Part shown: positions 23,148 through 30,559 of the stretch, one piece after another
Position numbering within the stretch: the first letter of the stretch is position 1
Layout: every line of letters starts with the position of its first letter
DNA from: a virus
Direction: 5' to 3' (one strand)
DNA: 64,000 nt
Virus record (IMG/VR): IMGVR_UViG_3300013212_000061
Coordinates: 1-64,000 of that record
The notes under the pieces: model-generated
Database searches by the model: none
Told to the model about the DNA's origin: nothing
Seen by the model: the letters and a program-made list of their open reading frames with translations, nothing else
Made by a program: the position numbers and the translations under genes

Positions 23148-24344
23148 ATGACAATCGAAGAACTAATACTAAAACCAGAGAGTGATTTATCACAAGATGA
23201 AATTAAAACATTGGTTGAGCATTATTCTATGTTGTCAGCAAAGTTTGGAGCCTATGAACAAGCAGTAAAAGTAATGCTTAACTCGATCTATGGCGCCTTC
23301 GGTAACAAATGGTTTCACTTTTTTAATATAGACATCGCAGAATCTATTACCCTACAGGGACAGTCTGCGATTCTATATTCTGAGAAGATACTAAATAAGT
23401 ATTTTCAAGAGTTTTGGACTAAAGACAAGGCAGTTCATGAGTTTTTTAACATTCAAGTTAAAAATAAACTTGTGCGACCTTCAGTAGTCTATATTGATAC
23501 CGATTCTTGTTATGTACAGTTTGAAGAGATGTATGAATCTATTGAATGGCTTGGAGACAAGATATCGATTGACCAATTCATTATGAAATTGTATAACTTT
23601 AGACTTAAAGATTATATTTTTAAGTGTATGGAGAAATATGCAGAAGCCACTAATACTGAAAACTTCCTCCAGTTTGAATTGGAAACGATTGCCTACTCTG
23701 GAATTTGGTTAGCTAAGAAAAAATACCTGCAAAATATTGCTTGGGAAGATAAAATTGGAATTGAAGAACGTTACCCTTCACTTAAGAAGGTTAAAACTAT
23801 TGGTTTTGATACAATTCAAAGTTCAACACCAGCTCTTGCAAGAAAGCAGTTGACCGATATTCTTAAATTGATTCTTTCAGAAAAACCTACAGCGTCCCTA
23901 TTAAAAAGACTAGTAGATTATTTGAAACAATGTAAAAAAGAATTCCAATTAGCAAGTGTTGATGAGATATGTTTTAATAAAAGAACTAACAATATCGAAA
24001 AATATATTGTAGATGATACGGTAGAATTTCAATATGGTTTAAAATGTCCACCAAACGTTAAAGCTGCAGGATTTTATAATTTCTTAATGAATCAAAATCC
24101 AAAGTTCAAGAACAAGTATAAGATGATTGGTAATGGTGAAAAGCTAAAACTATATCATTGTAAACATGGGACATGTGAAATATTTGCATACCAACCAGGA
24201 GCTCATCCTTATGAAATTGCCCCTCAAGTTGACTATGAAACACAATTCGAAAAGAGTGTTATAGATCCATTGAACCGGGTTCTTACCGCAGTTGGTTTAC
24301 ATACACTAAATAGAAACTTAATTTATTCAACTTCATTATTTTAA
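23148..24344 (+). CDS. 43B: DNA polymerase family B, C-terminal part (gp43-like, split gene)
   Basis: A 398-residue protein starting with a short new N-terminus (MTIEELILKPESDLSQDE). It then carries motif B, NSIYGAFGN (about 45-53), motif C, YIDTDSCYV (about 115-123), and the thumb, with a C-terminal NRNLIYSTSLF that may bind the clamp. It lacks the exonuclease and motif A, which are at 15330-16727. The two proteins must assemble for activity. It is in an operon behind the putative clamp. Confidence 0.9.
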   Translation: MTIEELILKPESDLSQDEIKTLVEHYSMLSAKFGAYEQAVKVMLNSIYGAFGNKWFHFFNIDIAESITLQGQSAILYSEKILNKYFQEFWTKDKAVHEFFNIQVKNKLVRPSVVYIDTDSCYVQFEEMYESIEWLGDKISIDQFIMKLYNFRLKDYIFKCMEKYAEATNTENFLQFELETIAYSGIWLAKKKYLQNIAWEDKIGIEERYPSLKKVKTIGFDTIQSSTPALARKQLTDILKLILSEKPTASLLKRLVDYLKQCKKEFQLASVDEICFNKRTNNIEKYIVDDTVEFQYGLKCPPNVKAAGFYNFLMNQNPKFKNKYKMIGNGEKLKLYHCKHGTCEIFAYQPGAHPYEIAPQVDYETQFEKSVIDPLNRVLTAVGLHTLNRNLIYSTSLF

Positions 24345-24345
24345 T

Positions 24346-24537
24346 ATGGATATAGATATCGATGACTTAACATCAGACCAAAAATACTACGTCAATCAAT
24401 ACAAGAGAATTAATTCTAGACTAGAATCTCTTATGGCGCAAATGGCAATAATACAAAAGGAAACTAAAGGACTAATAGAGGAACTTGAAGACCTTAGAAA
24501 AAAAGAAACAAAACAATACAAAAATGGCAAAAAATAG
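24346..24537 (+). CDS. Small coiled-coil protein
   Basis: 63 residues, one long charged helix (RINSRLESLMAQMAIIQKET) ending in a lysine-rich tail. It lies 1 nt after the polymerase part and overlaps the start of uvsX by 14 nt, so it is translationally coupled to both. No known homologue recognised; it could be a replisome accessory peptide. Confidence 0.6.
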   Translation: MDIDIDDLTSDQKYYVNQYKRINSRLESLMAQMAIIQKETKGLIEELEDLRKKETKQYKNGKK

Positions 24538-25642
24538 ATTTACATTTGACGATTTAAACGCAGAACTTGCAGGATTAAATCCACTAGGTTCTGTTATGGA
24601 TAAATCAGACTTTTCGGAAGTTACTGAATGGATTCATACTGGAAACTATCATTTAAACGCATGTCTGTCTGGGGATTTATTTGGTGGATGGCCAAATAAT
24701 AGGTCTTGCTCGATTGCTGGACCATCAGGAACAGGTAAAACTTTCTTGACACTGAATTCAGTTCGAGAGGCAATCAACATGGGTTATTACGTAATCTATT
24801 ATGATTCAGAAGCTGCAGTTGACAAAGACCAAATGGTAAAATTTGGTATTGATGTAACTAAAGTAAACTACCAACCTGTAAATACAGTACAGGCATTTAG
24901 AACTTCGGTAACCTCAATTACCCAAAAAATGCAAGAGGTTAAAAGAAAAGGTGGAGAGATTCAAAAGATTATGATTATCTTAGATAGTGCCGGTAACCTT
25001 GCAACACAAAAAGAAATTGATGATGCTGCAACTGGAAGTGAGAAGGCAGATATGACACGTTCTAAAATGTTAAAGTCAATCTTTAGAATTATCATGACGC
25101 CATTGGCTGACTTAAAGATCCCGTTCTTATTTACAAATCACACATACCAAACCCAAGATTTCATCTCACGTCAGGTTGCCGGAGGTGGTACTGGACCAGA
25201 GTATGCCGCTTCAATAGTTCTTATGTTAAATAAGGCGCAATTGAAAGATGGTGATAAAAAAGTTGGTATCGTTGTAACCGCCAAGCCTGACAAGAATCGT
25301 TTCGCAAAACCCCACCCAATTAAATTCCACCTCGACTTTACTAAAGGTATGAATCCTTACGTTGGATTAGAACAATATGCTACATGGGATATTTGTGGAA
25401 TCACAAGAGGTTCTATTGAAAAGGGTGTTAAAACTCCTAAATCAACTGCAAGAGGATGGATTTGTAAACACCTTGATGAGACTGTTTCTAATGCAGAATT
25501 CTTTACTGAAAAGGTATTTACAAGAGAGGTGCTTGAACAAATTAATGAGTACCTTAAGCCAATTTTTAATTATAATACTTCGGCTGAAACTCTTAATAAT
25601 GAAATTGGAGACTTATTAAACGAGGACTTAGATACTGAATAA
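24524..25642 (+). CDS. uvsX: UvsX-like RecA-family recombinase
   Basis: A 372-residue protein from ATG 24524 (a longer TTG frame at 24485 lies inside the upstream gene). GPSGTGKT (66-73) is Walker A; IMIILDSAGN is Walker B; LFTNHTYQ and the Gly-rich GGGTGPEYA segment match UvsX/RecA L2-type features. It would coat ssDNA and drive strand exchange for recombination-dependent replication. The acidic C-terminus (DLLNEDLDTE) is typical. Confidence 0.88.
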   Translation: MAKNRFTFDDLNAELAGLNPLGSVMDKSDFSEVTEWIHTGNYHLNACLSGDLFGGWPNNRSCSIAGPSGTGKTFLTLNSVREAINMGYYVIYYDSEAAVDKDQMVKFGIDVTKVNYQPVNTVQAFRTSVTSITQKMQEVKRKGGEIQKIMIILDSAGNLATQKEIDDAATGSEKADMTRSKMLKSIFRIIMTPLADLKIPFLFTNHTYQTQDFISRQVAGGGTGPEYAASIVLMLNKAQLKDGDKKVGIVVTAKPDKNRFAKPHPIKFHLDFTKGMNPYVGLEQYATWDICGITRGSIEKGVKTPKSTARGWICKHLDETVSNAEFFTEKVFTREVLEQINEYLKPIFNYNTSAETLNNEIGDLLNEDLDTE

Positions 25643-25643
25643 T

Positions 25644-25955
25644 ATGGAAGTGAATCTTAATCGACTAGATGAAGACAAACTACCCATTAAATATATTTTA
25701 GGCATCCATGAACAACTAGAAAGTTTTCCGGATGCCTTTGATATTATACATGTTTATGTTGTCGAAACTATGAAAAAACCAGACCGACCACGAATCAATT
25801 TTACAAAACACTCATTGATGACATATCATGCATGCGGTAATATTGAAAATGCGGAGAAAGGTTTAGAACAGGCAATTGGCCTAGGTTTAATTGAGCAAAC
25901 CCATTTTGAAGATGGAAAAGAAACATACAAAATATTAATGAACCCGTTCCAATAA
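25644..25955 (+). CDS. Hypothetical protein, possible winged-helix
   Basis: 103 residues directly after uvsX. Two helices and an EQAIGLGLIEQTHFEDGKET segment that could be the turn of a winged-helix DNA-binding fold. In T4 the recombination mediator and helicase-loading proteins lie in such positions, but I see no match to UvsY or gp59. Unassigned. Confidence 0.55.
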   Translation: MEVNLNRLDEDKLPIKYILGIHEQLESFPDAFDIIHVYVVETMKKPDRPRINFTKHSLMTYHACGNIENAEKGLEQAIGLGLIEQTHFEDGKETYKILMNPFQ

Positions 25956-25995
25956 GAAACTTTACCCCAAACAGGCTTATAATCTAAAAAAATAT

Positions 25996-27309
25996 ATGAA
26001 ATTCGGACAAGATTTTGAAAAAATATTCTTTAAGTTATCTTTGGCAAAACCAAAGTACTTAGAAAAAATACATAAAGGTTTTTATACTTCAGATGAAATA
26101 GATACGATGCACTTTTTAGCAACGAAGTTCTATGAGAAATTCCATGAAGCGCCAAAAGCAGATCAGATGAAAATCCTTTCTCAAAGTCCTAAATTTAAAG
26201 GAAAAGTAGATGAGAATATTATTGAATTGGTTTATAAAACGGACCTTACCCAATATGATGATGAATGGTTAGTTTCTACTGCTGAAGCCTGGATTAAATG
26301 GAGAACATTCGATACTACTTTAATAGACACTATTGAGTATATTAAAACAACTGAAGTTACTCCAGAGAATGCTGATTCAATCATCTCAAAAGTTAAAAGT
26401 TTAATTAATGACCGAAATTCAATTGTATTTAACTCAGATATTGGATTAGATTTCTTTAATGCAGGAGACCACTATCAAGAGGGTAGAGCTAAATTTTCAA
26501 CTGGATATAACTTTTTAGACCGATTACTTTCCGGAGGTTATGACAAAGATGGTTCATTAATAGTTTATGTTGGAGAACAAAATATCGGTAAGTCTATTTT
26601 CTTAGCAAATGATGCCGCAAATTTTGTTAAAATGGGAGTTAACACTGCATTTGTTTCAGCAGAGATGGCAGCTCATAAAGTTCTTAAAAGAATTGGAGCA
26701 AACCTACTTACAATTCCAATGAATGAATATGATGCAAAAGCCCAAAATAAAGACTTGATTAAAAGAAAGCTTGAAAATGTAGGTGATGGTTTAACACCAC
26801 CTGGAAATCTTTTTGTAAAACAATTTCCAACATCTCAAGCTACCGTACCAGATATTGAAGCCCATCTAAAACAAATCGAAGAGGAACGTAAAATAAAACT
26901 AGGAGCTATTGTTATTGACTATATAAATATCCTAGCAAATTATAGAAATCCAAACTCTGAAAATATGTACCTTAAAATCAAGCAAATTGCTGAAGATTTA
27001 CGTGCAATGGGAGTAAGAAATAATTGGTTGATAGTTACTGCAACACAGATTAATCGAAATAATTATAATTCAAGTGATATTGGAATGGGAGATGTTGCAG
27101 AATCCGCAGGACTTTCACATACCGCAGATTTAATGCTTGGAATTATTCAAGATGATATTATGCGAGCATCATTTGAATATTGGCTTAAAGTCTTAAAAAT
27201 TAGAGATGGTGAAGGTAAGGGTGTTAAATGCCGATTAGATATTAATTATCAATATATGAGACTTACCGAAACAGATGACGTTACAAATTCAAACATACAC
27301 AACTTATAA
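25996..27309 (+). CDS. 41: Replicative DNA helicase (gp41/DnaB-like)
   Basis: A 437-residue protein. VGEQNIGKS (about 192-200) is Walker A; KLGAIVIDYINIL is Walker B with the DnaB-type following segment; IVTATQINR is the H3 motif; a conserved arginine-rich C-terminal block follows. It is a RecA-fold hexameric 5'-3' helicase. The N-terminal 150 residues would form the collar. It lies between uvsX and the gp47/gp46 pair. Confidence 0.85.
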   Translation: MKFGQDFEKIFFKLSLAKPKYLEKIHKGFYTSDEIDTMHFLATKFYEKFHEAPKADQMKILSQSPKFKGKVDENIIELVYKTDLTQYDDEWLVSTAEAWIKWRTFDTTLIDTIEYIKTTEVTPENADSIISKVKSLINDRNSIVFNSDIGLDFFNAGDHYQEGRAKFSTGYNFLDRLLSGGYDKDGSLIVYVGEQNIGKSIFLANDAANFVKMGVNTAFVSAEMAAHKVLKRIGANLLTIPMNEYDAKAQNKDLIKRKLENVGDGLTPPGNLFVKQFPTSQATVPDIEAHLKQIEEERKIKLGAIVIDYINILANYRNPNSENMYLKIKQIAEDLRAMGVRNNWLIVTATQINRNNYNSSDIGMGDVAESAGLSHTADLMLGIIQDDIMRASFEYWLKVLKIRDGEGKGVKCRLDINYQYMRLTETDDVTNSNIHNL

Positions 27310-27312
27310 AAA

Positions 27313-27756
27313 ATGAGAACACAAAGAGACAAAATATTCGACAACACATTTGCTGAGAGTGAATTTGAATTAGACAGTTCATTTTCTTTTGAAATTGCTC
27401 CAAGCTACTTAGACAATCGAGATGAAGAGGACAAAATTGAAACACAAATCATAATCACAAAGATTCATGAGTTAATTGAATCCTCAAGATTCAAACACTT
27501 CAATAACATTAATGAATTTAACGAGACTGTTAAATTAAAAAAGAATGAAATTAACGAAATCTATGAATTTATTTCAGATGAGCTCCGACCAAATCATTCA
27601 ATCATTGAAGTATTTTCAGAATTGTGTGATTACTTTAATGTTAATCCAACAAAATTCTACCAGTCACTAGGAAACAAATTTAAAGAGGAACTAATCGAGG
27701 TATTAGACAAGAAGACAAACGTACTTAAGAAAAAGCATATAAATAGATTATTCTAA
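27313..27756 (+). CDS. Hypothetical protein in replication operon
   Basis: 147 residues, acidic N-terminus, helical C-terminus ending in KKKHINRLF. It has 3-nt spacing to both the helicase and the gp47-like gene, so it is part of the operon. No family recognised. Position suggests a replication or recombination accessory factor. Confidence 0.6.
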   Translation: MRTQRDKIFDNTFAESEFELDSSFSFEIAPSYLDNRDEEDKIETQIIITKIHELIESSRFKHFNNINEFNETVKLKKNEINEIYEFISDELRPNHSIIEVFSELCDYFNVNPTKFYQSLGNKFKEELIEVLDKKTNVLKKKHINRLF

Positions 27757-27758
27757 CT

Positions 27759-28871
27759 ATGATTCAACAAGCAAATTTAAACAAGCCAGTTAAAAGAATT
27801 TGGATTCTAGGTGATATGCACTTAGGAGTCCGATCAAGTTCATTGGAATGGTTAGAAATGCAAAAGGATTTTTATGACAATCAATTTATTCCGACTCTAT
27901 TAGAAAACTATGAAGATGGAGATATATTGGTTCAAGTTGGAGACGCTTTCGATAATAGACAAAGTGTAAACATTAGAGTTCTACATTATGCAATCGATCT
28001 TTTTGAAAGACTTGGAAATATTCTACCAACCCATATAATTTGTGGAAACCATGATATATGGGCAAAGAAAAGCAATGATGTAAGTTCTATTGATGCTCTT
28101 AAATGGATTCCAAATGTAAGCATCTATAAAGAACCTCAAACATTTCATTGGGGTGGAACAGAAGTCCTATTGATGCCATGGAGGAGAGACGTTGAACATG
28201 AAGTAGAAACTTTAGATTTGTTTCCAAACTCTGAAATTGTATTTTGCCATTCAGAAGTGCGAGGTATTAAATTAAATAAGAAGGTTGATAATCACCACGG
28301 TACTGATTCAACTACTTATGACCGATTTACTGCAGTTTATTCAGGACATATTCATTATAGACAGCGCCGAGGCCAGTTGCGAATGGTTGGTACCCCTTAT
28401 GAATTGACGCGATCTGATATGGACAATACTAAAGGATTTGACCTTGTTAATTTAGAAGACATGCAGGAAACTTTCTTTGAGAATACAATATCACCAAAGT
28501 TTGTTAAATTTAATCTAACTAATCTTTACAATACACCTCTTGGAGAATTTAAAGATGCTATTAGAAATAATTTTGTAGACCTTTATGTCCCATCAAATAT
28601 TGCAACTACATCTGCTCTTTCCAGACTTATTAATAAAGTACAAACAATAAGTAGAAAAATAGACCCTAATATCTACGAGCAAGACACGTTCTTAGACGAG
28701 GATTCATACGACATGGACCAAATCGAAGACCTATACAAAAACTATAATATCTTACATCTTTGTAATATCTATGTAGACAATACAATGCATGCTGAAGATG
28801 TTAAAATACAAATCAAAGATCGTTTGAAGAAACTTCATGATTTTTATGCATATAATAATCAAATGGATTAA
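27759..28871 (+). CDS. 47: Recombination nuclease subunit (gp47/SbcD/Mre11-like)
   Basis: A 370-residue protein with the calcineurin-type phosphoesterase motifs in order: GDMHLG (about 18), GDAFDNRQ, CGNHDIW, CHSEVRG and SGHIHY. These place the two metals of the Mre11 active site. It forms a pair with the ATPase subunit 2 nt downstream. The complex trims DNA ends for recombination-dependent replication and degrades host DNA. Confidence 0.9.
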   Translation: MIQQANLNKPVKRIWILGDMHLGVRSSSLEWLEMQKDFYDNQFIPTLLENYEDGDILVQVGDAFDNRQSVNIRVLHYAIDLFERLGNILPTHIICGNHDIWAKKSNDVSSIDALKWIPNVSIYKEPQTFHWGGTEVLLMPWRRDVEHEVETLDLFPNSEIVFCHSEVRGIKLNKKVDNHHGTDSTTYDRFTAVYSGHIHYRQRRGQLRMVGTPYELTRSDMDNTKGFDLVNLEDMQETFFENTISPKFVKFNLTNLYNTPLGEFKDAIRNNFVDLYVPSNIATTSALSRLINKVQTISRKIDPNIYEQDTFLDEDSYDMDQIEDLYKNYNILHLCNIYVDNTMHAEDVKIQIKDRLKKLHDFYAYNNQMD

Positions 28872-28873
28872 AT

Positions 28874-30547
28874 ATGAAAATACAAAGTATTGAACTAAAA
28901 AACTTTGCATCTTACGGTAATCAAGTTCAAACTATAAAATTTGAAGATGATAAATCTGAGCTATTTTTAACCTTAGGAAAAAATGGTGAAGGCAAAACAA
29001 CTATTGCTAACGCGATAGTTTTTGCGCTTTACGGTAAAGTTGAAGGTGTTAAAATGTCCGACCTTCCAAATAGAATTAATAAAGAACTTTGGGTCAGAAT
29101 AACCTTACAATGTAAAAGTGTTGAGGTTGTTATTGAGCGTGGTTTGGCTCCTGGAATTTTTAAAGTTCTCCTTAATGGAATTGAATTCGACAAGGCAGGA
29201 AAACGTTCAGTACAAGAATACCTTGAAGAGGAAATCTTTGGTATTCCATACCATGTATTTAAAAACATTATCATTCTCTCTGTTAATGACTTTAAGTCTT
29301 TTTTAACAATGAGTAATAGTGACAAGCGCCAGATTATTGATAAAATGTTTGGATTTTCTATCTTAAATGATATGCAAAATGCACTTAAAGAAGAGAGAAG
29401 AACTCTTAAAAGCGATATTGATGCATTTGGCAGAGAGTTAGGCCAAATAAATGAGAATATAAAACAAGTTCAAATTAAGCTAGACCAGTTGATGGTTGAA
29501 AGCCAAGAAAAGGACAAAAAGAAAATTCAACATCTTAAAGATTCTCTTGTTAAATATGACGAGAATAAAAAGAAGTTGGAAGAGGCCCAGGGTAAAATCA
29601 CTGCAAGCATTAAGGGTTTAAATTTGGATCTACAATCAAATCAGTCGACCGAAACTGAATTAAAGTTTAAAATAGCAGAACTTAAAAAGAAATTGGAGTT
29701 GTATGAAAATAATTCATGTCCAACTTGCGAACATGAGCTTACTGGAGAGTTTCACAACTCTAGACGGGATGAACTTGAATCTGAACTAAAAGATATTCCA
29801 AATCAACTAGAAGAGGTTACACAAGAAGTGTCAACTATTAAAACACAAATCAGCGATCTTAGAGATAAAGATAGTGTTGTTCGTGATAGGGTATCTTCAT
29901 TAAATATAAACATTGCAAACTTTAAAAAAGAACTCTTAGCAATTTCAGCATCAATTAAAGGTACAACTGATTTTTCTCACATGGAGCAAATTATATCTGA
30001 CTTTGAAACACAAGAGCTGGAGAAGGGAAATCTTAAAGATACTAAAACTATTGACTACAATTTCTTAGAAATGGTTGAAGAGGTTCTTGGAGAGGATGGA
30101 GTTAAAAATCTTGCAATCAAGACTATATTACCCGGGTTGAATGCAAATATCGCAGCTATGACCCAGACAATGCACCTTCACTTCCACCTCCGATTTGATG
30201 AGAAATTCAATTGTATTATCAATCACTTAGGAGAGGAAATAAATCCAATGACCCTTTCAACAGGTGAACGAAAGAAGGCAGACTTTATAATTATTATTGC
30301 AATTATAAAAATTTTAAAATTAAGATTCCCACAACTAAACCTGTTATTCTTAGATGAGTTGCTAAGTTCTGTCGATCAAGATGGAATCCACAATATCCTA
30401 AAAATCTTAAGTGGAGTAATTAAAGAGAGCAAAATTAACTGTTTTGTTATCAACCACACCCCCTTACCTCATGAAATCTTTGACAAAAAAATTCAAATCT
30501 TCAGAGAAAATGGATTCTCCAAATTTAATATTGAGCTAATAGAATAG
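28874..30547 (+). CDS. 46: Recombination ATPase subunit (gp46/SbcC/Rad50-like)
   Basis: A 557-residue protein. GKNGEGKTT (about 35-43) is Walker A; two coiled-coil arms flank the zinc-hook CPTCEH (about 282); TLSTGERKKAD is the ABC signature; LLFLDELLSSVD is Walker B and D-loop. The frame ends in TAG, showing that TAG is a true stop in this phage. Partner of the gp47-like nuclease. Confidence 0.92.
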   Translation: MKIQSIELKNFASYGNQVQTIKFEDDKSELFLTLGKNGEGKTTIANAIVFALYGKVEGVKMSDLPNRINKELWVRITLQCKSVEVVIERGLAPGIFKVLLNGIEFDKAGKRSVQEYLEEEIFGIPYHVFKNIIILSVNDFKSFLTMSNSDKRQIIDKMFGFSILNDMQNALKEERRTLKSDIDAFGRELGQINENIKQVQIKLDQLMVESQEKDKKKIQHLKDSLVKYDENKKKLEEAQGKITASIKGLNLDLQSNQSTETELKFKIAELKKKLELYENNSCPTCEHELTGEFHNSRRDELESELKDIPNQLEEVTQEVSTIKTQISDLRDKDSVVRDRVSSLNINIANFKKELLAISASIKGTTDFSHMEQIISDFETQELEKGNLKDTKTIDYNFLEMVEEVLGEDGVKNLAIKTILPGLNANIAAMTQTMHLHFHLRFDEKFNCIINHLGEEINPMTLSTGERKKADFIIIIAIIKILKLRFPQLNLLFLDELLSSVDQDGIHNILKILSGVIKESKINCFVINHTPLPHEIFDKKIQIFRENGFSKFNIELIE

Positions 30548-30556
30548 GATATATAA
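30548..30556 (+). promoter_or_regulatory. Late-promoter-like box GATATATAA, close to start codon
   Basis: The box begins one base after the gp46 stop and ends 3 nt before the ATG at 30560. A transcript from it would be leaderless or start inside the gene. Confidence 0.4.
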
Positions 30557-30559
30557 TCC

